Source of the DNA: Pavlovales sp. CCMP2436
Lineage: Eukaryota > Haptophyta > Pavlovophyceae > Pavlovales
NCBI GenBank assembly: GCA_026770615.1
Contig: MU631734.1
Coordinates: 59,526 to 69,613 of the forward strand
Direction: 5' to 3'
DNA length: 10,088 bases
Part shown: positions 1-6,256 of the stretch, in pieces
How the letters are laid out: every line of letters begins with the position of its first letter
Position numbering within the stretch: position 1 is the first letter of the stretch
The notes under the pieces: model-generated
Seen by the model: the letters and a program-made list of their open reading frames with translations, nothing else
What the model was told of the DNA's origin: nothing
Database searches by the model: none
Position numbers and translations under genes: made by a program

Positions 1-144
1 AAGCAGGAGCTCGGCATCATCAAGATGGAGAAGGTTCACACCGACCTCAATCACGCAGACATCTTCACCAAGCCCGCTAGCCTTGCTGTCTTCCGTCGCC
101 ATGTGGGCGCCATCATGCACGGCGTCGGCCTCGACGCGCGCTAA
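1..144 (+). CDS. Ty1/copia Pol, C-terminal end of RNase H (partial)
   Basis: The open frame from base 1 ends at TAA 142-144. It contains the motif HTDLNHADIFTKP, which matches the conserved (N)xADIFTKxL stretch at the end of Ty1/copia RNase H, followed by a F-RRHVGAI-type tail usual at the polyprotein C-terminus. In the family this domain removes the RNA template during reverse transcription. Only the last 47 residues are inside the window, so the integrity of the rest is unknown. A G-rich polypurine tract and an LTR-like start follow directly, the normal copia order. A related tail is found in the deleted copia element at 4688-5055. Family assignment is firm; activity cannot be judged. Confidence 0.88.
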   Translation, partial: KQELGIIKMEKVHTDLNHADIFTKPASLAVFRRHVGAIMHGVGLDAR

Positions 145-145
145 T

Positions 146-157
146 GGCAAGGGGGGG
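146..157 (+). promoter_or_regulatory. Polypurine tract of the copia element
   Basis: The purine run GGCAAGGGGGGG sits two bases after the Pol stop codon and immediately before TGTCAGG. That is the expected place of the plus-strand primer tract upstream of a 3' LTR. The deleted copia copy at 4688-5055 has the same arrangement. Confidence 0.7.
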
Positions 158-399
158 TGTCAGGCGCCGGACAGCGCGGAGCTGGTCTGGGCCTCGGACA
201 CCAGGACTGGACTATCAGTGAGTGAAAATCAGTCCGGGCGGCAGAGCGAATCTGCTGCCATAAGATAGATCATGCAACCTTTAAGGCGTCGTCTTTTCGT
301 CTTTTGCAGTTACTTTCACCATTGTTGCCCCTGCTGGCCACTCGCGCAGAGCGAGTGCTGCCTCCAGCTAGCGCCGAGAGGACTAGGCTAAGAGACGCA
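158..399 (+). mobile_element. Probable 3' LTR of the copia element (right end uncertain)
   Basis: It begins with TG right after the polypurine tract. Its distal part, with TTGTTGC, a CGAGTG-type stretch and CAGCTAGC followed by GAGAG, resembles the distal part of the complete LTR at 4828-5055, so the two LTRs look related though diverged. By analogy with that 228-bp LTR the end should lie near 385-400. No clean CA terminus complementary to the start was found, so the boundary is an estimate. Confidence 0.5.
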
Positions 400-529
400 T
401 CAGGGCCGTATCTAACATGTACGGATCGCCGGCACGCATGCACATCTGCAGCCTGCCCAACGCCTTCTCTGATGCGTGTTTGGCATGAAGCTTTCAGACC
501 CAGACCTCTTGAAAACTGCTGAGTCGCTA
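400..529. other. Spacer between copia LTR and element 1
   Basis: No gene, repeat or recognisable site was seen. Short open frames here have no coding character. Confidence 0.5.
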
Positions 530-594
530 TATATTTATGATAGGGATTCAAGCTGGCGTCTAACTGTTCTGAATGTTGTGCTGGTCTGAGCGCT
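530..594 (+). repeat. Left TIR of element 1
   Basis: The core starts TATATTTATGATAGGGATTC and runs to GGCGTCT at 561. Similarity to the reverse complement of the right end continues through TTGTGCTG to AGCGCT at 594, with a few mismatches and one single-base gap. Confidence 0.85.
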
Positions 595-1196
595 GCGTCG
601 CCCATTGCCTGCTGCGTGCCTTAATCGGCTGTGCTGGCTTGGGCGCCACCGCGCGTGCCGATGGATCTCCGGAAGTGTGCCCGGGCAAGAGCGTTAAGGC
701 AGTCGCTATATATATTATATACAAATACTGTATCCACCAATCCAGGGCTTCACGCGCGCGCCGGGCAGCGGAGCGCGCAGCGAAGCGCGCAGCGGAGCGC
801 GCAGCGAAGCGCGCAGCGGAGCGCGCAGCGGCGCCCGCGCCCGCTGGCGCGCCCGCTGATGCGAGGACCGAAGAGCTGATGGTGCCATCTCCCGTGGCGG
901 ACGCGGCAACAGGTGTGGCAGCGGCTCCGGCCGCTGCCACTCCCGCTGACGCGCCCGCTGCCGAGGTTGCGCGTTTGTCGCAGACATCGCAGGTTTCGCC
1001 GCCGTCGCTGCCGCTGCTCGCTCTCTTTCACGCCGTGAGCAAGTTAATCCCAGAGCTCATCCCCGGGGCGGTCCATGTGGCCGGGATCCTGGCTAACTGG
1101 GTTAGCAAGCCCGGCAAACGCTCGAGATCGAGTGATGAGAGCAGCAGTGGTGACGACGACGGAAACAAAAAGAAACTGGCGGGCCTGACGCGGTGA
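573..1196 (+). CDS. Hypothetical Ala-rich protein with charged helical repeats (207 codons)
   Basis: The product is not recognised. The frame is open from an ATG at 573 to TGA 1194-1196. Its first residues lie inside the TIR, and a stretch near residues 48-55 is AT-coded and unlike the rest, so the true start or exon structure may differ. Residues 65-87 are an alternating RAAE/RAAK series able to form a charged helix. An Ala/Pro-rich linker follows, then a short hydrophobic stretch (PSLPLLALFHAVSKLIPELI). The tail is Ser/Asp-rich and Lys-rich (KRSRSSDESSSGDDDGNKKK), like a nuclear-localisation or DNA-contact tail. TGTAA at 1242, about 45 bases after the stop, could be a poly(A) signal of the kind used by green algae. 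Overlapping frames are also open through the 12-bp repeat, so coding is plausible rather than proven. Confidence 0.45.
   Translation: MLCWSERCVAHCLLRALIGCAGLGATARADGSPEVCPGKSVKAVAIYIIYKYCIHQSRASRARRAAERAAKRAAERAAKRAAERAAAPAPAGAPADARTEELMVPSPVADAATGVAAAPAAATPADAPAAEVARLSQTSQVSPPSLPLLALFHAVSKLIPELIPGAVHVAGILANWVSKPGKRSRSSDESSSGDDDGNKKKLAGLTR
765..836 (+). repeat. 12-bp tandem repeat, six units
   Basis: Five exact or alternating 12-bp units, GCAGCGGAGCGC and GCAGCGAAGCGC, are followed by a sixth degenerate unit. The strict G/A alternation gives a 24-bp super-period and encodes alternating RAAE and RAAK in the plus-strand ORF. Confidence 0.9.
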
Positions 1197-1436
1197 CGGC
1201 AACTCTGGCGAGGACTTGGGCACGTTCGGCAACTAAACGGATGTAATTTTTGTCAGTGATGGCCCTTCAGCGGTCTCGGCCGTTGGAGGTACCTGTTGGC
1301 ACGGCGGATTCACCGCTCAGAGTAAGTGACGTCGTTGTGAACCGACGATGAGAGTCGAGCGGAATAAATTACACAATTAGATCCTCCTTTGGTCGATCCA
1401 CTTGGTGGAGTTCGCGATGGGCGCGTCCAGCCTAAT
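1197..1436. other. Spacer inside element 1
   Basis: No gene was seen. TGTAA at 1242 is a possible poly(A) signal for the upstream ORF. The remainder is unstructured by eye. Confidence 0.4.
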
Positions 1437-2329
1437 TAGTCAGTTAGTATGACCCTTCAACACACCAGCAAACGCCCTAGGCGATGAGGGAGATGGCTTT
1501 AATGTTATCTGCAGTGGGAGGGGGCGCTCAGCCCCCCTGGGCAGCAATCAGTCTTGATGAAGATGGCAACACTGTGTGTGTGCTCGACTGGTAGCCACAC
1601 GACGACGCAGCCCACGATGCGCCGCCTGACAGTGAGTGATATGGGAGAGATGCAAGACCCCCGTTTGATGCACCTGAATGCGATCCCAAGTCCCGCGAGC
1701 AGGCTGGACGACACGTTGTAGCAGCGTGCCGTACATCGGTTTTCATCGGATCGAGCGCTGCTAGCATTGGATCCGGGATCCACGTGGCGGCCGGCGTCGA
1801 TGGCTTTGGCAGGAGCGCAGCTGCGCTCGCCTTGTCCTTCTTGCCCTGTGCCCGCGGTCCTCGGCTTCACCTAGTAGCCGGAAAGCACGCGCGGCTTCTT
1901 CTGTTGCGCGTGCGAGTGGTGCTGCGAGTGGTGCTGCCTGTAATTGGCATGCCTTGCGTGCAAGGCAGCGCGGATTGCTCTGCGCGGCGTTCCAGCACCA
2001 GATCGGTCAGAGAGGAAATCGTTGACGGCGGATCGGGCCGTCGACGTGGATCGGAAGTGGTGCCTCCTTCCCCATCTCGCTGGTCCGTAAAAATGTGGCT
2101 GCAGCAGCTGCGTGCGGTGACCTCTCTGGACGTCAATGACGTTGGCATCCTGCAGATGTTGATATTGAGGTCCAGGGAGGTCGCGCAAGTGGTGCCGCTG
2201 AAGCCTTGTGATCGTCTTTGTCTGCTTCTTCGCCTGGAACATCACACTGGGCGATCTGGCGGGATGCAGCTTTTCTACAGAGGTCGGTGCGCCGCCCGCT
2301 CTTGGCTCTGGGGGAGAACGTGGTCACGC
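1437..2329. repeat. Repeat family copy A (inverted partner of copy C)
   Basis: These 893 bp recur in reverse complement at 5215-6115 at roughly 97-98% identity by eye. The difference in length equals an 8-bp expansion of a TTAG tetranucleotide in C. The first about 370 bp also recur directly at 2336 onward (copy B) at about 90%. Homology starts at TAGTCAGTTAGTATGACC and stops at GGTCACGC. A short GC hairpin at 1520-1536 (GGGGGC / GCCCCC) is kept in all three copies. Confidence 0.88.
1505..2245 (-). pseudogene. Degenerate relative of the copy-B Ala/Lys protein tail
   Basis: On the minus strand a frame runs from 2245 to a TAG at 1871-1873 and continues in the same frame to 1505. Around the stop, QQKKPRV-SGY-stop-(V)KPRTAGTG aligns with EQKKAHV-AGHKTRPKTEATG of the intact copy-B ORF, so the stop replaces a Lys (AAG to TAG). 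Copy C has the same stop at the same place, so the nonsense change predates the A/C duplication. The N-terminal part is His/Arg-rich and does not align with B's coiled coil. The product is unknown. Overlapping frames are also open, so a pseudogene or a purely repetitive origin are both possible. Confidence 0.5.
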
Positions 2330-2335
2330 AATTTT

Positions 2336-2850
2336 TAGTTAGTATGACCCTTCAACACACCCACAGTCGCCCTAGGCGTAGAGGGAGGTGGTTTTCATGT
2401 TATCTGCAGTGGGAGGGGGCGCTCAGCCCCCCTGAGCAGCAATCAGCCTTGACGAAGATGGCAACACTGTGTGTGTGCTCGACTGGTAGCCACACGACGA
2501 CGCAGCCCACGATGCGCCGCCGACAGTGAGTCATATGGGAGGGATGCAACCCCCGTTTGATGCATCTGAATGCGATCCCCAAGTCCCGCGAGCAGGCTGG
2601 ACGACGCGCTGTAGCAGCCTGCCGTACATCGGGTTTCATCGAACAAATCCGGGATTCGTCGGGTCGAGCGCTGTCAGTTGGCAGCACTGGGCCCGGGATC
2701 CGTGGCGGCCGGCGTCAATGGTTTTGGCGGTGGCGCAGATGATGCGCTCGCCTTGGACTTCGTGCCGGTGGCCTCGGTCTTCGGCCGCGTCTTGTGGCCG
2801 GCAGCGTTGACTCCCACGTGCGCCTTCTTCTGCTCGTGCAAGTCGATGTG
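2336..2850. repeat. Repeat family copy B (5' part shared with A and C)
   Basis: It starts with TAGTTAGTATGACCC directly after the end of copy A and follows A closely to the GGATCC/GGCGGCC region near 2705. Homology then weakens over the tail of the minus-strand ORF, where GCCTTCTTCTGCTCGTGCAA still matches A. B has about 55 extra bases near 2640-2700. The stretch shared with A and C is 3' to the ORF in gene orientation, so it behaves like a common 3' region. Confidence 0.8.
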
Positions 2851-3273
2851 CGGCAGCTGGGTGGGTGGCGCGGGTCGGTGTGTCGGTGTCGAGCGAGATG
2901 TCGAGGATGTCGAGGATTGTGTCGAGGTTGGGGTTGGGGCTAGCTTCACCTGCGCTTTTGCCTCGGCGGCTGCCTGCGCTTTGGCCTTCTTGGCTTCCTT
3001 TGCCGCTTTTGCCGCCTGTGCCTTAGCTTCCTTGGCCGCCTCTACCGCCTGCGCCCTGGCCTCCTCGTCCGCCTTCGCCGCCTGCGCCTTCGCCTCAGCC
3101 GCCTGTACCTTTTTTTCCTTGGCCGCCGCGTTCTCTGCCGCCTGTTTTTCTTTGATCAGCGCCTTCTTCTTCTCTTTTGCCGCCTGTTCTGCATTGGCCA
3201 ACAGTTCCGCTGCAGCCCATCCCGCCTCCGTCGCGTCCTCGGCTGCCTTCCGCTCCGCGGCCGCCTGCTCCAC
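2674..3273 (-). CDS. Ala/Lys/Glu-rich coiled-coil-like protein with basic Pro/Ser tail
   Basis: The protein is not recognised. About 110 residues of Ala-rich charged helix come first (for example KAQAAKAAKEAKKAKAQAAA), like the long helical domains of TolA or histone-H1-type proteins in composition only. A Thr/Ser/Pro linker (residues ~113-135) follows, then a Lys-rich tail (HEQKKAHV, KTRPKTEATGTKSK). The frame is given from a GTG at 3273 and stays open upstream (CQISVNRLDVEQ). The only nearby ATG, at 3301 in AAAATGT context, is in another frame (MSNIGQQAG), so the start is either a missed upstream exon or a one-base frameshift. The strong helical periodicity and consistent composition favour this frame over its shadows. 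The 3' part is the region homologous to copies A and C. Confidence 0.6.
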   Translation of the reverse strand: MEQAAAERKAAEDATEAGWAAAELLANAEQAAKEKKKALIKEKQAAENAAAKEKKVQAAEAKAQAAKADEEARAQAVEAAKEAKAQAAKAAKEAKKAKAQAAAEAKAQVKLAPTPTSTQSSTSSTSRSTPTHRPAPPTQLPHIDLHEQKKAHVGVNAAGHKTRPKTEATGTKSKASASSAPPPKPLTPAATDPGPSAAN

Positions 3274-3301
3274 GTCCAGCCTGTTGACCGATATTTGACA
3301 T

Positions 3302-3650
3302 TTTATTCGATTTGATAAGTGGTCAGGGAATCAGTGGATGGAAAGGGTCGCACAGGGCGACGGTTACTGCTGGAGCCAGGTCTCGGTTGCTATCGAAATA
3401 CAAAGCCGCACTAGTTAGAAACCAGTTTACAGTTAACAGTTATTCGTAAAAAAAAATCGCTTGGGCGAATTCCCTGTGGGCAGGGATTTCGCCAATAACC
3501 GAGAGCTGGCTCTAGCAGCACCATGGTGGGGCACGCTGGCCCCATGAAAAGGCGTTCACATCATCCTGCGAGAGCAACCTTGGCAAGATGTGGACGCCGC
3601 CAGTAACGCGGCAGAAAATATACGCCATCCTGAAACGGCCGCATCGCGCT
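3302..3650. other. Spacer upstream of the coiled-coil-like ORF
   Basis: AT-richer than its surroundings, this stretch holds a nine-A run (about 3448-3456) and the hairpin at 3461-3495. It may contain the promoter of the minus-strand ORF, but no clear TATA box was seen. Confidence 0.4.
3461..3495. repeat. Hairpin, about 12-bp stem
   Basis: GGCGAATTCCCT pairs with AGGGATTTCGCC around a GTGGGC loop (3464-3493), with one mismatch. Outer TTG/CAA bases extend the stem past a one-base bulge. It lies just after a nine-A run. Confidence 0.8.
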
Positions 3651-3652
3651 CG

Positions 3653-3692
3653 CAGCTCGCGAGGCAGCCCAATGGGCTGCCTCGCGAAGCTG
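3653..3692. repeat. Near-perfect palindrome, 14-bp arms
   Basis: CGCGAGGCAGCCCA (3658-3671), one central A, then the exact reverse complement to 3686. With a one-base bulge the arms extend by CAGCT/AGCTG to 3653-3692. It sits just upstream of the minisatellite. Confidence 0.9.
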
Positions 3693-3734
3693 TTGTCGTT
3701 GTGCGCACTGTTATCCGCCACTTCCGTCACGGAC

Positions 3735-4510
3735 GCTTCATCAACTACATCATCTACCGCGCCTCCGCGCGGCTGCCCGCCCCATGCGCGCGCGAACGAG
3801 ATCATGGCATTCCAAACCACAACCCACCATCAAGTGGACTTGCTCGCGCTCGACGGCTCGGCTCCTTCGGCTCCCACTTCAATAAGTCCTTCCACCGCGC
3901 GCCCGCGCGGCTGCCCGCGCCCTGCACGCGAACGAGTTCTCGACATTCAATACCCAATCGCTTCCCAGCGATACGTCACCGGTGGGATCACCAATGAACT
4001 CGCTCCCTCGCGCTCGGCTGGGCTCGGCTGGGCGGCCTCGCGTTGCCCAGCTCGGCTCCTTCGGCTCCTTCTTCAACTAGTCCTTCCACCGCGCGGGGCG
4101 GCGGCCCGCGCCCTGCACGCGCGAACGAGTTCACAGCATTCATAACGTCGCTATCCAGCGACACGCCGACGCTCGTGCTTTGCGAACGACTTCACGGCAT
4201 TCAATACCCCGTCGCTTACCAGCGACTCGCCGACGGTGGGAACACCAATAAACTCGTTCGCTCGCGCACGGTTGGGCGGCCTAGCGTTGCTGGACGACAG
4301 TTTGGCTCCTTCGGCTCCCTCTTCAACTCCTTCGGCTCCCTCTTCAATAAGTCCTTCCACCGCGCCCCCGCGCGGCTGCCCGCGCCTGCACGCGCGAACG
4401 AGTTCTTGACATTTAATACCCAATCGCTTCCCAGCGATACGTCACCGGTGGGATCACCAATGAACTCGCTCGCTCGCGCTCTGTTGGGCGGCCCCGCGTT
4501 GCGCAGCGAC
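3735..4510. repeat. GC-rich minisatellite, about 200-bp units
   Basis: Units begin near GCTCCTTCGGCTCC at 3861, 4055 and 4305, with a shorter diverged unit at about 3735-3860. Each full unit holds a CCTTCCACCGCGC stretch, a GCGAACGA(G/C)TTC box, a small hairpin, and an AACTCG-rich end. Unit 2 is longer (250 bp) because the GCGAACGA-to-hairpin part is doubled inside it. Frames are open on both strands (plus 4043-4582, minus 4216-4548, 3879-4076, 4151-4423), and the unit is read in several frames. I therefore annotate the repeat, not a gene. Confidence 0.85.
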
Positions 4511-4595
4511 GCCAGCGCTTTGTTTTCGGCTTCCTCATCATCCCCCACCTCTACCAGTTCCCCACTTCGGCGTAGCTCGTAGGAGCCTGCGTCGG
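4511..4595. repeat. Subterminal region of element 1, shared with element 2
   Basis: The block TTCGGCGTAG (from 4566) through CCTGCGTCGGAGCGCTAAGA recurs at 8332-8371 in the same orientation, differing only in the few bases between. It leads directly into the right TIR. Confidence 0.75.
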
Positions 4596-4659
4596 AGCGC
4601 TAAGAGCAGCACAACTTCAGGACAGTCAGACGCCAGCTTGAATCCCTATCATAAATATA
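4596..4659 (-). repeat. Right TIR of element 1
   Basis: Reverse complement of 530-594. The 32 outer bases (4628-4659) are identical and the inner part has a handful of differences. Confidence 0.85.
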
Positions 4660-4682
4660 ATAATAGTAATACTACATGTATA

Positions 4683-4687
4683 ATATG
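4683..4687. repeat. Target-site duplication, left copy (ATATG)
   Basis: ATATG precedes the first LTR base at 4688 and recurs exactly at 5056-5060, after the last LTR base. Five bases is the usual Ty1/copia duplication length. Confidence 0.85.
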
Positions 4688-4751
4688 TGTTGGCGTCTAC
4701 CGCCTCAGCGCTGCGCTGGCGCTTCTACCGGACTATGAGTGGACACCGGAC

Positions 4752-4814
4752 AGCGCGCAGCGGATGGTCCGACGCCATCTGATCGCCCTCATACTCTCTC
4801 GCATCGAGTTATGA
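4752..4814 (+). pseudogene. Remnant of copia Pol C-terminus
   Basis: The frame reads QRMVRRHLIALILSRIEL and stops at TGA 4812-4814. The RRH-hydrophobic tail aligns with FRRHVGAIMHG at the end of the copia Pol at 1-144. It is followed by GTTCGTAGGGGGG and the LTR start, just as in that element. Only the last about 20 residues survive the internal deletion. Confidence 0.75.
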
Positions 4815-4827
4815 GTTCGTAGGGGGG

Positions 4828-5055
4828 TGTTGGCGTCTACCGCCTCAGCGCTGCGCTGGCGCTTTGAGTGGACACCGGACTGGCCCGGAATTAAGGATTT
4901 GTTCTTAATTCGTCAGTTGTCTCGTGGTCGTCCGAGCATGCCAGACTCCGTTACGATACGATAGATACATCACGACCGCTTGTTGCTCCTCGGAGCACCT
5001 CACGCGTCAGGCAACGGCGTGAGTGAACGCCACAGCTAGCAGAGAGATACCAACA
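4828..5055 (+). repeat. Complete 3' LTR of the deleted copia element, 228 bp
   Basis: It starts TGTTGGCG after the AGGGGGG polypurine tract and ends AGATACCAACA, giving a 6-bp terminal inverted repeat. A TGCTCC/GGAGCA inverted repeat lies in the distal half. Confidence 0.88.
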
Positions 5056-5060
5056 ATATG
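5056..5060. repeat. Target-site duplication, right copy (ATATG)
   Basis: Exact match to 4683-4687 directly after the CCAACA terminus. Confidence 0.85.
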
Positions 5061-5214
5061 CTTGCATAAATATAAGTTATACTTACTTGCGCGCGCTGCG
5101 CAGCCGCCCGCATGAGCGTAGTACTCTAGCAAGCAGCTACGCAATCGGATAGAAGACGATGCCTAATCGTGGAATCGGCCCGCTTTATCCGTTTGTTTAT
5201 TATATTAACGTATG
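5061..5214. other. Spacer between copia element and copy C
   Basis: No gene was seen. TTGCATAAATATAAG near 5063 is TATA-like but has no identified gene under it. Confidence 0.4.
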
Positions 5215-6115
5215 GCGTGACTACGTTCTCCCCCAGAGCCAAGAGCGGGCGGCGCACCGACCTCTGTGGAAAAGCTGCATCCCGCCAGATCGCCCAGTGC
5301 GATGTTCCAGGCGAAGAAGCAGACAAAGACGATCACAAGGCTTCAGCGGCACCACTTGCGCGACCTCCCTGGACCTCAATGTCAACATCTGCAGGATGCC
5401 AACGTCATTGACGTCCAGAGAGGTCACCGCACGCAGCTGCTGCAGCCGCATTTTTACGGACCAGCGAGATGGGGAAGGAGGCACCACTTCCGATCCACGT
5501 CGACGGCCCGATCCGCTGTCAACGATTTCCTCTCTGACCGATCTGGTGCTGGAACGCCGCGCAGAGCAATCAGCGCTGCCTTGCACGCAAGGCATGCCAA
5601 TTACAGGCAGCACCACTCGCAGCACCACTCGCACGCGCAACAGAAGAAGCCGCGCGTGCTTTCCGGCTACTAGGTGAAGCCAAGGACCGCGGGCACAGGG
5701 CAAGAAGGACAAGGCGAGCGCAGCTGCGCTCCTGCCAAAGCCATCGACGCCGGCCGCCACGTGGATCCCGGATCCAATGCTAGCAGCGCTCGATCCGATG
5801 AAAACCGATGTACGGCACGCTGCTACAGCGCGTCGTCCAGCCTGCTCGCGGGACTTGGGATCGCATTCAGGTGCATCAAACGGGGGTCTTGCATCTCTCC
5901 CATATCACTCACTGTCAGGCGGCGCATCGTGGGCTGCGTCGTCGTGTGGCTACCAGTCGAGCACACACACAGTGTTGCCATCTTCATCAAGGCTGATTGC
6001 TGTCCAGGGGGGCTGAGCGCCCCCTCCCACTGCAGATAACATTAAAGCCATCTCCCTCATCGTCTAGGGCGTTTGCGGGTGTGTTGAAGGGTCATACTAA
6101 CTAACTAACTGACTA
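5215..6115. repeat. Repeat family copy C (inverted relative to A)
   Basis: Reverse complement of 1437-2329. The A-homologous end reads CATACTAACTAACTAACTGACTA, an expanded TTAG run compared with A. Homology stops one base before the left end of element 2 (6117), so the junction is abrupt. Confidence 0.88.
5266..6039 (+). pseudogene. Copy-C version of the degenerate Ala/Lys-family tail
   Basis: A frame opens at 5266, reads the same His/Arg-rich sequence as copy A, and stops at TAG 5671-5673 after AQQKKPRVLSGY. The same frame then runs open to 6039. The stop is at the position of a Lys codon in copy B and is shared with copy A. The few differences from A change residues (Tyr/Cys, Ser/Arg), with no clear sign of protein-level constraint. 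The product is unknown. Because the antisense frame (5221-5760) is also open in both copies, coding status is doubtful. Confidence 0.45.
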
Positions 6116-6116
6116 T

Positions 6117-6208
6117 GGAGGATTCTGGCGGCTGGCGGTGTGTCAAGGTTTAACCTAACCCGTTTAATAAGTCAAGCGCTGATCTTAGCGCTCCGGATAG
6201 CACGCAGG
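6117..6208 (+). repeat. Left TIR of element 2
   Basis: It aligns with the reverse complement of 8352-8411. The left copy has extra bases in the middle (around TTTAACCTAACCC) and a 6-base insert before ACGCAGG. Confidence 0.75.
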
Positions 6209-6229
6209 ACTATAATATTAATACGCTTC

Positions 6230-6256
6230 GCCATCTCATAGCTTAGTTGAGATGGC
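6230..6256. repeat. Perfect 9-bp hairpin
   Basis: GCCATCTCA and TGAGATGGC pair around a 9-base loop. It lies between the left TIR and the 3' end of the minus-strand gene and could shape that transcript's 3' end. Confidence 0.75.

Larger units (their letters stand above)
530..4659. mobile_element. Element 1: 4.1-kb segment with terminal inverted repeats
   Basis: The ends 530-594 and 4596-4659 are inverted copies of each other, with an exact 32-bp core (530-561 against 4628-4659). The subterminal sequence of the right end recurs at the right end of element 2 (8331-8371), so they look like one family. Inside are an Ala-rich ORF, repeat copies A and B, the coiled-coil-like ORF, two hairpins and a minisatellite. 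No transposase, integrase or polymerase motif was recognised, so it would be non-autonomous or of an unknown type. No convincing target-site duplication was found outside the TIRs. Confidence 0.6.
4688..5055 (+). mobile_element. Internally deleted Ty1/copia element, 368 bp
   Basis: It is bounded by TGTTGG and CCAACA and flanked by ATATG on both sides. Its layout is a partial 5' LTR (4688-4751), the last codons of Pol, a polypurine tract, then a complete 3' LTR (4828-5055). The two LTR starts share their first 37 bp exactly, then the 5' copy has 11 extra bases (CTACCGGACTA), then TGAGTGGACACCGGAC matches again. Everything between the early 5' LTR and the Pol tail is missing. It cannot be autonomous. 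Confidence 0.9.

Noticed and set aside
715..1031. Minus-strand Arg/Leu/Pro-rich frames opposite the 12-bp repeat
   Set aside because: A 12-bp repeat without stops opens all six frames; these have no other support.
1437..2329. Copy A/C unit as a Helitron
   Set aside because: The hairpin is about 80-90 bases from the end, far more than the usual spacing, and no Rep/helicase sequence is visible.
1437..2329. TGACC/GGTCA near the ends of unit A as a TIR
   Set aside because: Only about five bases match, and copy C keeps the pair only imperfectly.
1784..2338. 184-codon plus-strand frame in copy A, mirrored at 5221-5760 in copy C
   Set aside because: It is antisense to the frame that aligns with copy B, no alignment to copy B was seen, and it recurs only because A and C are near-identical GC-rich copies.
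2674..3273. Bacterial TolA homologue
   Set aside because: Similarity is only Ala/Lys/Glu composition. There is no TolA membrane anchor or C-terminal domain, and the context is eukaryotic.
4043..4582. 179-codon frame over the minisatellite and related frames on both strands
   Set aside because: Repeat units are read in different frames and indels shift them. The GC-rich repeat explains the openness.
6149..6162. Telomere-like TTAACCTAACCC
   Set aside because: Less than two units; too short to be more than chance inside the left TIR.
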